Source: Microplitis mediator (taxonomy: Eukaryota > Arthropoda > Insecta > Hymenoptera > Braconidae). From it: a stretch of 64,000 nt of DNA. How positions within the stretch are numbered: the first letter of the stretch is position 1; every line of letters starts with the position of its first letter. The DNA lies in NCBI RefSeq assembly GCF_029852145.1, contig NC_079969.1, forward strand, positions 23,676,459 through 23,740,458, given 5' to 3'. The notes below the pieces were generated by a model that made no database searches, was not told where the DNA came from, and worked only from the letters and a program-made list of their open reading frames with translations. Of the stretch, positions 46,061-57,660 are shown piece by piece. The position numbers were made by a program, and so were the translations under genes.

Positions 46061-46883
46061 TACCCGTATGAAAATAACATATATGTAAAAATATATGATA
46101 AATATCAGAAAATGTATGTGGCCAATTTAACTACATTTTCTGATATATTTTTTTTTTACATTAAAAAATATAATATTCATCATATACGAGTCCGTATATG
46201 TTTAGCATATATAAAATATATATGTCAATCATATACAAAAAATATATTTTTATCATATATGAAAATATATATTCTTGTCATATACGAAAACTATATTTTT
46301 ATCATACATAAAAATATATATTTCTATCATATACGAAAAATATATTCTGACCATATATAAAAACATATATTTATATTGTGTATGGAAAAAAAAAGTTTTT
46401 TATTCGTATGACCAACTCCAATTAAATTAGATATAAATTTTAATATACTCTTTAAATTGCAGTTAAAAATTTCAAAATTAGTTAATTTGATGCGAATATA
46501 TATACCCATATACATATACATACACCGAATAAAATATATGCTCAAATATAACAAAGAAAATATATGGTGCCATACATAATATAAGTTATATGTTACTATA
46601 TATTTCAATTCATATAAAAATTTTATATTTTTTTAATATAAAAGGAAATATATCAATACAATATATTATAAGGTAAATGTAAATGTATATATAGCTTAAT
46701 ATAAAAAACATATAAGTTACATATATGGAATACATATATTTACTACTGTATATAATTTTATATTAAATCGGCCAAAATCTCTATGTGATTTTTTATAATA
46801 TACAATATAATATATCATATATTTTTTTGTTGCAATATATGATTTTATATATTTTAACCATATATTGTTTTTTCATACGAGTA
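46061..46883. mobile_element. CCCGCATGAAAATA-family element, copy 2
   Basis: The left end TACCCGTATGAAAATAACAT pairs with the right end TGTTTTTTCATACGAGTA. The interior is a series of CATATATG/AAAATATAT units. Both strands show spurious frames (46112-46360, 46327-46608, 46785-46994). Confidence 0.82.
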
Positions 46884-48009
46884 ATGAGCTTAATAAATTT
46901 TTCATTCAATATAAAAATTCCAGCTCTCAAATACTCGGGTAATTTTATTGTTTCTGCCCAATTGCTAAGCACCAGATTCATTCCAGTCGCTTAAGTTTCT
47001 CAACCAATAGACAAAACAACCCCTTTTATTGTGTGTGGTAAGACAGTGAATGAAAGTGGATAGAAGAGAAGAGAGAAGATAATAAAAATAGAAAAAAAAA
47101 CGATAAGACAAACCTATAAACAAGGCCACAGCCCTCAAAATACTTGAGGACAACAAGACAAATCCATCCCAATTCACTTGGAGACAATTCTTACTGACTC
47201 TTTGACTCGCTACAGAGAAAGAAAAATTCCAACAAAAAAATTTCAAGGGAAATAAACAAAGAAAGGTACAAAAAAAAGAAAAATTTAAGGGCTCGTTCTT
47301 CCAACGTGCACTCTATGTAATTGTCATCTGGCTTTAAGCATCACCCTTTCCTTATACTATTGTTTTAAAATGTTCACGCTGATATACCTTGAACTTTTAA
47401 ACTTTTCTAAAAGACAACAGATACTGCCAAGTCTGTTACTTGTGCTACTAAAGTTCATTTTTGAAATTTTAATTTATAAAAAAAAAATTTATTAGTAAAC
47501 TTTGTTTGTCTTAACGCATGTTTGCAGAGTAGTCTATTGAAAAATCGCTTCTGTCAACCGAGAGTAGGCAGTGTAGGCAAACATTTAAAGGAAGTAGAAG
47601 TTTGCATCTGCAAATAAATGAAGAGGAAGACCGTGTATACATATTCTGTTGGACTTTCTCCGTTATTAGAATTTTTCACATCTCTTGTGTACATATATTT
47701 TGTGTGAGTATGTGTAGAAAAAAAATATGTGTGTGTTGATTTTTAGACAGTAGTAGAGGTATGTCGTACGCTTTGATGAGACGTTTGCTGTACTTGTGAA
47801 GTTGCGGAGTGAGAGCGAAAAAAATTTACTGGCTCAGTGCGGTCATTATGGAGATTGAAATGTTTTGCGGTGGATTATCTCGTGACATGTTACTTTCATG
47901 CATTGTTATCATGTTTTAACGCAAATGATCTTGATTGTATGTGTGTAGTAAAAGTATTTGTCATTAGTTATTACGGCTAATTCATTTTTATTTATAAGAA
48001 AAAATTATA
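46884..48009. other. Intergenic DNA, no gene supported
   Basis: Positions 46930-47420 and 47500-47900 are moderately complex. The - strand frame 46965-47246 follows a pyrimidine-rich CTCTGTAG site but lacks a domain. Nothing is called. Confidence 0.4.
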
Positions 48010-48019
48010 TGTTGATTAT

Positions 48020-48115
48020 ATTTACTCGCTAAATCTGAAACAGTGACTATTCACTGTTTCACAGCTATAAGTATGCCAAGTGGTATACTTATAGCTGTGA
48101 AATAGTGCACAGAAA
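48020..48115. repeat. Strong hairpin (CACAGCTATAAGTAT arms)
   Basis: CACAGCTATAAGTATGCCA and TGGTATACTTATAGCTGTG (48060-48100) are inverted with a loop of only a few bases. Further AGTGACTATTCACT and AATAGTGCAC lie outside. It resembles the hairpin MITEs but shares no terminus with them. Confidence 0.75.
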
Positions 48116-48146
48116 GATTGAAACCCGACTCGTTACTTTTTTCACT

Positions 48147-48281
48147 CGACATAAACAAGTGAATATAAGTAAATATTGACTAATTTCAAGTGCAAACCGA
48201 ATCACTAATTTCAAAAAGTGGTTCGATTGGCACTCGAAATTAGTGAATATTCACTTATTTCAGTTATTCATGTTTAGAAAG
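48147..48281. mobile_element. Palindromic MITE related to 3350-3489
   Basis: It contains AAGTGCAAACCGAATCACTA and GAATATTCACTTATTTCA, and ends in ATTCATGTTTAGAAAG. The left terminus has decayed (GACATAAACAAGTG). Confidence 0.78.
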
Positions 48282-48291
48282 TTCTGTACTC

Positions 48292-48974
48292 AACCCGAGT
48301 CGAAATTTAGAGCCCATTTTGAACCTTCTAAAGTCGGATCTATTTCGGACTTGAAGGCTCAAAATAGAGTCTGTTTCCATGTTAAATTAGGTCCGATTTT
48401 GGTCCCTGAAGTGCTAAAAATTTCCGTTTTCAGCACTTTAGGGTTCAATATAGGATCTGATGAAAATCAAAATTAGGTCCTATTTTGAACCTCTGAGCCC
48501 TATTTTATTGTAATAATAATAATATTCACATTATTAATATCATTAGCATTATTAATATTATGATTAATAATAATCTATGTTACTCTGGATTTTATTTGCA
48601 TTTACAAGGGTTAAAATAATTTCAATTAAAATTATCAAAATATATAGCAAATGCTGTTAATAGTTCAATTTTTTATAATAAATTAATAAAAATAATAATT
48701 CATTTTAAATAAATTTCGTTGCATGGCAAAAAAAATAATGCTTACAATTAATTTAAAAAAATCTTTAATTTTTTATATCATCATAAATAATTTAATTATA
48801 ATGAATCGAAATTTATTACGGGACTAATATTGTCAGACTTGAAGGATCAAAATCGGATCTCTCAGTGAATGTTCGGACCTCTGGGTCCAAAGTCGGAGCT
48901 AGAGGACTACAGGGCTCTCAATCGGATCTATTTCGGGCTAGAGGGACCTATATAGGCTCCAAATTTCCACTCGG
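48292..48974 (+). mobile_element. CCCGAGTCG-family element, copy C
   Basis: The ends CCCGAGTCGAAATTTAGAGC and CTCCAAATTTCCACTCGGG are inverses with one or two changes, and AA lies on both sides. It is near-identical to copy A along its length. The frames 48243-48476 and 48865-49122 are repeat-derived; the first matches the frame at 29.7 kb. Confidence 0.9.
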
Positions 48975-49470
48975 GAACTCAGTACAGTGCTGGAAGAAAA
49001 TGCTCGATTGTGGTGCTGCGCCACATTACATGAAATTAAATAATTTGCGGTACTTTAATAGAAAAAAAATTGTGAGACTTTTTAACCTTTTTAATATAAA
49101 TTGTCTAGACTTGAATTTATGATAAAATAATAAATAATCACAAGTTTTACCGCAACTATTAAAACTTTTAGTGATAAAATAATCTCGATAAACAATTTTT
49201 CCATCAAGTACCTAGACAGTAATTAAATAGCAAACTATCTCAGAAAACATCAGTAAATAATTTTTTTGTCTTTTAATGGGATGTTAACATAAAGTCTCAA
49301 GACTTGAGATATATCTGTAGATTTTAACATCAATTCGTATTCTTAATGTTTAAAAATTTGTTTTACGATAATCATGATTATTTTCTCGTCGCTTTAACAA
49401 GCATACTCGAAAGACTTTAAAAAAGAAACTCAGTATAAGTTAAGAAGTTCGTAGTGTCCAAGTGCAGTGA
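48975..49470. other. AT-rich spacer
   Basis: No feature is seen. Confidence 0.55.
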
Positions 49471-50130
49471 ATGTTAGTAAGTAAAGCTTGACTCTTCAGT
49501 TAAGTATAGTAACTAACGAGACGCGTCGTGATCGTGATCATAACAGCAATACAAGTATAAAGTTAAGTAGAAATAAAAAAAATAAAAAATAGAGAATATC
49601 ATCAGCCGAAGACCAGACTCTATACTACTACTACTAGTACCAACACTACGACTACTATTATATGTTATAGAGTTGAGTCAACTCCTGATGGTACTCTCTC
49701 GCGATCACGTAGCATTATACTGAAGAATCTTTCTTCGGGCGCGGACGTGTAATTAACCGTAGGCTACGGATGGACCTAGGGTCGTTGTTATGTTCGATAC
49801 TGTACAGCAGTTTTTCTTCAATGCCCTCGGAAATTTAACCTCTCAACGACCGTTAATACTTATAAGACACTTGACCAATCCAATCTCCTTTATTTATGGA
49901 ATATTTTAATACAGGAAAGGGGGGGGGGGGAAAGGGGTACTTAAGAAAATACTGTCTTCGAAGACCTAAATACACAAAATCCTTTTTTTTTTTGTGATAT
50001 TCATAATAAACAGAAAAAATTATCAGTTGCCGTTAGAAAAATTTCATTTTTGTGGGCAAAACGGGAAATCATCTAAAAAAAGGGAAAAAAAAAATTGCTG
50101 GATGTCTAATAATTTACATAAAGAAAAATG
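49471..50130. other. Complex island, then a poly(G) run
   Basis: Positions 49500-49850 are non-repetitive and GC-richer without a long frame. Positions 49919-49930 are an unbroken G run followed by AAAGGGG, unusual in such AT-rich DNA and reminiscent of a GGGGAGGG-type terminus. No inverted partner was found. Confidence 0.4.
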
Positions 50131-50800
50131 CACGGAAAAAAGAGCAGTTGAAAAATTACAGTTTCTACAATAAAAAAGGCCTTCGGGGCAAAAATCTTTA
50201 AACATTAAAGCTTAAACTGTAATTTTAGAAATTTGTTATAGTAATGAAATTAATAAAATTTTAAGCAGCAAATTTTACAGTTTAAAATGTAATTTTAGTT
50301 AAATAAATTTTTAAAGCATTATTTACTTTTTATTTTGAATTCTTGCTTTTTTTAAAAATTAATAGTTGATAGGAGAAACTGTAAAAATTAAGATTTATTG
50401 GTTATGTATTTTTTGCTTTCTGAAATAATACCTCTTATTTATTGATAACATAAAAATTACACTGTGAATTATCAATTGTCGAGAATAATGAATGATCTGA
50501 GAAAAATCACAGCTCACACTGTAATTTTTAAATTCTATATTTTAAGAAGAACACTACTATACAGAATAGTAATATTAACAATCGAAAATGTAATTTTAAC
50601 TAATTTTATAATAAAATTTAAAATTATAAAATCTGTGTACTATAGAGAGCTGGACAATATCGAGTTTGAAACTGTAATATTTGTTATGCCTCGGATAAAA
50701 ATGTAATTTTTACAGTTTCAGAGTCGCACCGCTTTACTACTATACGAAACTGTAATAAATACAGATACGAGTTCAATTTTTCAACTGCTTTTTTTTCCGT
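50131..50800. mobile_element. MITE with CACGGAAAAAARAGCAGTTG ends
   Basis: The left end CACGGAAAAAAGAGCAGTTG pairs with the right end CAACTGCTTTTTTTTCCGTG. The interior has many ACTGTAATTTT / AAAATTACAGT motifs. The frame 50464-50706 is repeat-derived. Confidence 0.86.
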
Positions 50801-50876
50801 GAGATATTTTACATAATTATTGGATATAAAGAAAAAAAATTTTTTAATAGTTTCTATCGAAAAAAAAAAATCATTA

Positions 50877-51285
50877 CACTGAAAAAAAGATTTATTTAAG
50901 CCAAAAATATCGTATATTTGGATATGGTCAAATAAATATTTAATTGTGAGAAAGATATAATACATTTGAGTAGTTTAATTGCGTGAAATAAGTGATTTAT
51001 TTGTGGTAAAGAAATGATCCAATTGCTACAAATAAATAAGGGATTCAAATATATGTATAGTATCGCCAAATTTTAGGTTATTTGTCACAAATTTAATATC
51101 TTTACCACAAATATATCAATTACTTACCACAAATAAATGATGTATTTCCGTCAAATTATAGAATTATTTGAATCAACTGTCATATTTTGTTATACCAAAT
51201 ATATTTATTTGTCATTAAGAAATATTCAAAAAATAAGTCACATATAAATTGATTTATTTGTGACGAATATTTCTTTTTTTCAGGG
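50877..51285. mobile_element. MITE with CACTGAAAAAAAGA ends and CAAATAAAT motifs
   Basis: The left end CACTGAAAAAAAGATTTAT and the right end TTCTTTTTTTCAGGG are inverses, flanked by TA. The interior repeats ATTTATTTG / CAAATAAAT in both orientations. Confidence 0.75.
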
Positions 51286-52286
51286 TAATATTTTTTGACT
51301 GACACTCGCATTTGAAAAAGTTTAACAAAAAAAAATTCAAAATGGTGCTCAATTATATTTACAAAAGTGATTTTGGAATAATTGAAATATATTTGAAAAA
51401 ACAAATTTTTTTTATAAATTTTGGGATACTCCGTTTTGCCTTCCGATCCGATATAAGATAAGGACAGTAAAAAAATAGCATGGCCCATGGGTATAAGGTT
51501 ATTTATTTAAAATGAGAACCACTGAATGAGTTTGGCAGTGATAGCCATTGGCCATAAAGATCCTCCATGCGTGTCAAACGTTATACGACCATCACGTTAC
51601 TATTAAATACGTCAAACTCAGTATGTTTATTGCATATTGGATGACTCGCGTTCTCCTTTACTTATCTATATAATGCCTTTTTTCTACTAATATATTATTT
51701 TTTTAAATTTTGCTTATGATGATAAAGGACTTGAAAAATTTTTTTAATTTATTGAGAGACGGCAGTAATTTTACTCTGAAAATACTTGATTAAAAATTTT
51801 GTTTTATTCAATTTTGAGCCAAAAATATACTATAATTTTAATGAAAGAAAGGAATACCGTTATTTACAATGGACTGTTTTGATACGAATTATTTTTAGAT
51901 CATTTTTCAAATAAATTATATATTTTACACCTCAAAAATTTATTTTGAGAAAATATCCAATTCCATAGATCTAAAAAAATCCACAAATAAGATAGGCCTG
52001 AAGATCGTAACGTTTTCTGCGGAACGAAAATAAAAAAACAAAGTGAAAAATAAAAAATCTACTTGATCTGAATTTCTGAAATGTTTCGAACAGGCGCTAA
52101 TATGTTAGTCGAAAATTGTAGCCACCACCAATCACCCCTTAAGTCACCCTCAAGCAGTAAAATTTCATAAATTTTTTCATTTTTGTGGCGCGAAAAACGT
52201 TTCAATCTTCAGATAGATCAAATAAGTAAACTAAAATTGTTTAGATCATGTCAATAAATTGAATAATAGTTAAAAAATTTTTCTTA
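51286..52286. other. AT-rich intergenic DNA
   Basis: No gene supported. The frame 51180-51488 (-) overlaps the preceding MITE and shows no domain. Confidence 0.5.
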
Positions 52287-52806
52287 TAGGGGAAGGAGAG
52301 GCAAAAGGGGGTAGGGTAGGCAAAACGGGTTACCCCCAAAATTTAATAAAAAAAAATTGTATATTTTAAATGGTTTTTAAACATTCTAAAATCACTTCTG
52401 TACTTATAATTAAGCGTTACTTTGAATTTTTTTTGGTAAACTTTTTCAAAAATCAATTGTCAGTTGAAAAATATTAATGACGTTTGTTTTGTGATAAAAA
52501 CTATTAAAAATTTTTTTTCTTCTTTTGTATCCAATAAACATGTAAAATATAATTTTTATTCATGTAAATTACTTACCAAAAAATTCAGCTTAATCAAATT
52601 CTTTTAAAATTCAGAAATTTTTTTTTTACCTTTTTTAGGGGGTACCCCACTTTGCCCGCAGAAATGAAAAATTTTTTTTTTCAACGGTAACTAAAAATTT
52701 CTTCTATTTACTTTGGATATCATTAAAAAAAAAAAGATTTAGCGTATTTGAGTCCTCAAAAACTTGGTATTTCCTTAAGTATCCCCCTTTGCCCCTCCCT
52801 TCCCTA
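52287..52806. mobile_element. MITE, GGGGAGGG...GGGGCA family, copy 3
   Basis: The left end GGGGAAGGAGAGGCAAAAGG pairs imperfectly with the right end CTTTGCCCCTCCCTTCCC. TA lies on both sides. Internal GGCAAAACGGGTTACCCCC and GGGGTACCCCACTTTGCCC give further inverted motifs. No ORF is present. Confidence 0.8.
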
Positions 52807-53006
52807 TTTATTTTATGAATTTAAAAAAAATTTTAACAATACACTTTATAAAATCCAATATAATTGTAATTGTTTTCTTATCATTTATTGCTAATTATAG
52901 ATTTCTAGAACCATCCTAAAATACATAAAAAAACGTGGCTCTGCTTCGTTAGTTTTAATTGGGTTTTTATCATATCATTCAATTATTGACGATAGTTTCA
53001 AAATTG

Positions 53007-53016
53007 TATATAAATA
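53007..53016 (+). promoter_or_regulatory. TATA box of the small secreted-peptide gene
   Basis: TATATAAATA lies about 110 bp before the intron donor. Transcription would be expected to start around 53037-53045. A TCAGT motif at 53020 resembles an insect initiator but is too close to the TATA box to be its partner. Confidence 0.6.
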
Positions 53017-53127
53017 AATTCAGTCGCCAATAGTCGCAAGTAAAGACATATCACAAATAAATTGTTGAAGTAAATTTTAAAAATACTGCTCATATAAAGG
53101 GTTTGAATTTAAGAAGTATTTTTATAA

Positions 53128-53223
53128 GTAAGTAATATATTGTAAACTGATTCAATATTTATTGCAATTTTCAGCAAACAGACGAAGTATTTTAGATTGA
53201 ATTATTTTTTTTCTACTTTACAG
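53128..53223 (+). other. Predicted intron in the 5' UTR (96 bp)
   Basis: The donor is GTAAGT at 53128, a perfect consensus. The acceptor TTTTTTTTCTACTTTACAG ends at 53223 with a strong pyrimidine tract. A CTGAT branch-like motif lies at 53147. An alternative acceptor ATTTTCAG at 53167-53174 is weaker. Short 5'-UTR introns are common in insect genes for small peptides. Confidence 0.65.
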
Positions 53224-53236
53224 AAAAAAATTTATA

Positions 53237-53398
53237 ATGAAGATTCAAAATTTAATTATTTTGACAGTTATTGTTGTGTTACTTTGTGTTCTATCACTAA
53301 CACGGGCTTGTGGATCTTGCGGTTTTGGTAAAAGACTAACACGATATGGAAAATGTGAAGAACCTACTGATGTTATTTATTACAATGGTATTGGTTAA
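53237..53398 (+). CDS. Small secreted cysteine-containing peptide precursor
   Basis: A 53-residue product of unknown family. Residues 1-24 form a textbook signal peptide: a KIQN start, a long hydrophobic core (LIILTVIVVLLCVLSL), then TRA before the first mature Cys. The predicted mature part is 29 residues with CGSCGF at its start, a third Cys at residue 40 and an acidic, tyrosine-containing end (EEPTDVIYYNGIG). GKR at residues 31-33 fits an amidation and dibasic cleavage site, which would release a CGSCGF-amide; that is inference. Three cysteines in the precursor tail would leave one unpaired unless it dimerises. The start has A at -3. TATA box, 5' intron and poly(A) signal all fall in order. 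A GGTATT near the stop could be a donor to further coding exons. It could act as a venom, immune or signalling peptide; the sequence does not decide. Confidence 0.7.
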   Translation: MKIQNLIILTVIVVLLCVLSLTRACGSCGFGKRLTRYGKCEEPTDVIYYNGIG

Positions 53399-53507
53399 GA
53401 TTTTATAAGAAATTAATTCAATGGAAAAAAAATATTAATCTGATGAAATTAAATGATTATTGATTGAAATTTTGTGCTAATTGTAAAACATTTAAGTTCA
53501 AAAATTA

Positions 53508-53513
53508 AATAAA
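53508..53513 (+). promoter_or_regulatory. AATAAA poly(A) signal
   Basis: AATAAA lies 110 bp after the stop codon of the peptide gene and is followed by a T-rich stretch, as expected for 3' end formation. Confidence 0.6.
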
Positions 53514-53523
53514 GCTTTTTTTT

Positions 53524-53898
53524 TCGATACTTGAAAACATAATTATTTTCCTATTCTTATGAATAAGGGCCGGAAAAATGGAGATGCAATAAACGTAATG
53601 CAATAACGTTAATTATAAAAATACAGTGGAAAAAAAAAATAACTGCCGAAAAAAATTCGCTTAAATAAGTCAAAAGCAACTGAAACTAAATAAAAACTGG
53701 TGTTCATAATAACAAATTATGATTTATAACGATATTTTGATAGTTAAGTTCTATCCTATTTTGCCCGCATTACTTTATCCTGTCTAGTCTTCCCTAACAT
53801 TTACATAAATCATTAAAATTAATTTAATAAAGATACTCAACATTAATTGTAATTTTATTGATAAAATTTAATTTGAAAAATAATTAATGATTCTCTTT
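53524..53898. other. AT-rich spacer
   Basis: No feature is seen. Confidence 0.55.
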
Positions 53899-54400
53899 CA
53901 ACTTCCCGCTATAAAAATTGAAAATTTTCAAAAAAAGGAACATCATTGATTTCGGTTCGATTTTAGAAAATTGAGTTTTCATCAGATCTCGAGGTTTTGA
54001 GATCCTAAAAAGCTCTTTTGAGCACTTTCTGATTGACGTCCGTGCGAGCTTGTGCCTGTGTCTGTGTCAACTAACGTTTGTCGTACGATACTTTTGTAAC
54101 GAATCAACCGATTTGGACGTGCTTGGCGATAGTCGAAAGCGCTCACCAAGACATAGAACTGAATAGATTTTGGAGTCGATCGGTCGAGTAGTTTACAAGT
54201 TATACGAAAAATAAAAAATAAAAATAAAAATTTTCAGCTTTTTGTTGCATGACTCGTAAATCGCACGACCGATTTGATTGTATTTTATCAAAATCGGTCG
54301 ATAGTTCCAAAAATGTCGGCCAAAAATTACTTTTTTTCAGCGAAATGTATTTTTTTTGGTCCAGCCGTTTTTGGAACTCAAAGAGCTCAAAAGCTTATTA
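53899..54400 (+). mobile_element. AACTTCCCGCT-family element, decayed copy
   Basis: It starts CAACTTCCCGCTATAAAAAT and runs through blocks equivalent to those at 12020-12400 (AGATCTCGAGGTTTTGAG, CTGATTGACGTCCG, CAACCGATTTGGACG). It ends after a degenerate AACTCAAAGAGCTCAAAAGC hairpin; the far terminus is lost. The frame 54274-54465 is not a gene. Confidence 0.7.
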
Positions 54401-55071
54401 ATAATAACGTTTTCAAAATTTTTCTAATGACATTGATTTATTTGAAAAACTACTTGGAAAATTGATGTCTCTTGTTTAACTGCGCAAGACAACAATTTTT
54501 AATGCCTCGGGCATCAAGTGAGTTAATTGATAAAAATAAATTGATTGCGTGTTTTTTTTCAATTACTTTAGTTGCCACTAGTAATTATATGTATTTAATT
54601 TATAAATTTTGCGATTACTCTATATTATTTATCTAAATTATTTTTTAATCACTTCAAAGTATTTTAAGTTCATTATATCATTGTGTAAAATGATTACACA
54701 CTTAAAAGTAATTAAAAAATGACAACGATATCTTAGAAAGAGAATAAAACACTTGCAGTGGCTCTCGTAATCTATTTATCGTAAAACAATAAAATATTTA
54801 AAATATATAATGGCTGCAGTTCATGGTTACTCAGGATAACGCGATTGTACTAAATTTATAATTGCATGATAAAAAAATTTACTAAAAATACAATTTTTAT
54901 AAAATAGAAGAATAAACTATGATTCCATACGTTATCTTATAATTGGTAAATTTATTTATATCACTAAATATGACATAATATACTGGTGATTTCATATTAA
55001 TAATTGCAGTGTAATTCAAAAATTTATTTTTGATTACTCAAAATTTTTCGCTCTTAATAAATTGATATCGT
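54401..55071. other. AT-rich spacer
   Basis: No feature is recognised. Confidence 0.55.
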
Positions 55072-55773
55072 CCCGCATGAAAAAACTTTATATGTGAAAA
55101 CATATATGATAGAATATATGAATATTATAATGTGATATATTGTACAATATATAAAATAATATTTATATTTTTGCCGTATTAATATATGATAATATATTGA
55201 AAAAAAATATATTGCTAGAATATATTATCAATATATTTATCAATATATGACTTTTTATGTATGTTTTACATATATATTTTAATATATCTTTTTTATATTG
55301 ACATATTATATTGAAAGTAGTATATTAATTAATATATAGTATTTTTTATATATGTTTTCCACTATATTGCGAAAAATATAAGTTTTAATATACTGGAAAA
55401 ATATAATTCCAATATACCGCGAACCATATATTTAATCATATAAATTCTTTCATATATAATCAATCATATAGAGACTATATACCACTAATTACATGAGTCA
55501 AAATATATGGATATATATATCAAGTTTATTATATTATACTTATAAATTATATATATACTATCCATATATGATAAGAATATATTGAGCATTATATGAGATA
55601 ATATATATAGAAAAATACAAAACATTATATACAAGTAAATATATTATGATAAATATATAATCCAATATATGTAAAAAACATATATTTTTCAATATAGATA
55701 TTTTTGCCGCTATATATTTATCACATATTTACCATATATTTTTTTATATACTTTTAACAATATATAGCTTTTC
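55072..55773. mobile_element. CCCGCATGAAAATA-family element, copy 3, interrupted
   Basis: The left end CCCGCATGAAAAAACTTTAT is followed by about 700 bp of ATATAT-type DNA like the other copies. No right terminus is found before the next element begins at 55774, nor clearly after it. This copy was probably broken by that insertion. Confidence 0.7.
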
Positions 55774-56509
55774 TACACTGCAAATCCAAGTGTTTAACTT
55801 AGTGTGTTAAAATAAAACACGTTAGTGTTTTCTGCAACTTAAGCGCTTAGAAGTAAAACGGTATAAACGTTTAAACAATCGCATAAGTCATTACAAGTGT
55901 TTTAAAGGTTCGCGTAACACACTTAGGTGTTTAATCCGAAAACGTTTTATCCGTTTAAAGAAAAAAACACTTCTATGTGTTTTATTATAAAGCGCTTACT
56001 GTTACATTAAACGTTTAAAAAAACATCGAGTGTTTTAAATTAAAACAGATATACCGGAATTAAACACTTTTTCAGAAAAAACGTTTAATCTAAAAAACAT
56101 GTATATTATAAAACGCTTAAATTTCTTAAACAGTTTAAAAAAATTCTACCAATTTTGTCAATCGACAAATGATACAAATAACAATTTCAAAATATAAAAG
56201 TGTAATAATTTTCAAATATATTTATGCATTACGATATAGATGTATCAAAACGTATTTTTTTGTATTAAAAATAAAATTTTACAAATGATTGAACTCGGTT
56301 CATATCATCCAATGAATTCTAAACGATCTTAATTTATTATTAAAATAAATGTTAAATTTTTAATTTTAAACGACGATAGAGATATTCTTGAACTAATACA
56401 TTTTTTATATCTTCAAAGTTAACATGGGAAAAAAATTTTATTTTTTTTTATTTTTCTAGCTCGGCATTCGCACGTCATATGAATAAGTCCATAGCATATT
56501 ATTGTAGAG

Positions 56510-56760
56510 AATTGAACGCTCTACAAAAAAGGTCTCTTATCATTTTTTGATAAATCCATCCATTCGAAAATTATCGGAGCTGGAAGTCAAATCTATAATA
56601 AATTTTCAGATCTTTTTACTTTTCCAGCAAAACTATCAGACTTATCAAAAAATGTTATAGGATCTTTTTTATAGACAATTTTATTTCCTACAAATTAGTT
56701 TAAATAAAGTTCATTCGAATTCTGCATTGTTTTCTAGTTATTTTCATTTTAATCTTAGGC
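56510..56760 (-). repeat. Dispersed repeat shared with 22.4 kb
   Basis: Read on the - strand it follows 22380-22640 phrase by phrase, including AAAATTGTCTATAAAAAAGA and GGAAAAGTAAAAAGATCT. Here it is carried inside the 2.6-kb element, so it moved either as cargo or before the element formed. Confidence 0.75.
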
Positions 56761-57581
56761 CATACATTACTAAATGTACTATCATATATGTTAATGTATG
56801 ATCCGCATCTTTACGATGCGCGCGCACAGGGTTTACACAAAAACTAAATGTTGAAGATGCTACATACACAACACGTGTTTTAAAAGTGCGAATTGTATAT
56901 GTGCTTAATAATTATATTCAGTATACTGAATCACTATAGTGATTTAAATTGAACATTTTGATAAATATTATTTACTACTTATTTGTAAATATTAGTGAAG
57001 AAAATTGTGCTTATATACTTTTTCAAGTGTTCCAACATAATTAAGGTTAACTATCCGTATGTATTGTTTATTGATATAAATTATTATAGTATTATTTAAT
57101 CTAATTTCTACTAAATATTATTAAATTATTAATTTAAAATATTTATTATTGATTATTTAATATTTGAAAAATAAATATAAAAATTATAAAAATATATTCA
57201 AATATACGTAAGATATAACCTGTAAAAAACGTAACGTTGTACAATTAAGGAAAAATAAATAAATATTTTAAAAATAAATCAATGAATTTAACACAAAATT
57301 TGTGATAAAAATTACAATCGAATATTAAATTAAAATAATAAATATTTAAAATTAATAATCTAATAATATTTTGTATAAAGTACATATATAATATATATTG
57401 ACTATTCTCCAAATTTAATATTTTTTATAAATAATTAAATATTAAATAATAATGAAAATTAAATATTTAATTAAATTATTAATTTTTAATATTAATTTCT
57501 CTACAATAAAATTTGCTCATCAACCTAAGATTCTGTTATTGTAGATTTTATGACTATTAATGGTACTATTCAATCTCTATT

Positions 57582-57660
57582 CCAGTTCTTAAGATGGATA
57601 AAACAAATGCGGAAATTTGTAAGGACTGTCACAATTGGAAGATGCTATGGCAGTAATATG
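57582..57660 (+). pseudogene. Possible exon remnant inside the 2.6-kb element
   Basis: A pyrimidine-rich ACTATTCAATCTCTATTCCAG site ends at 57585. It is followed by a GC-richer stretch open in two frames; one starts at an ATG at 57594 (MDKTNAEICKDCHNWKMLWQ) and the other reads on from upstream (FLRWIKQMRKFVRTVTIG). An AATAAA lies at 57874. This could be the last exon of a gene once carried by the element. No family is recognised. Confidence 0.25.

Noticed and set aside
46061..46994. Several frames of 60-93 codons
   Set aside because: All are translations of the ATATAT-type body of a TIR element.
53020..53024. TCAGT initiator of the peptide gene
   Set aside because: It is only about 13 bp after the TATA box, too close for the usual 25-30 bp spacing.
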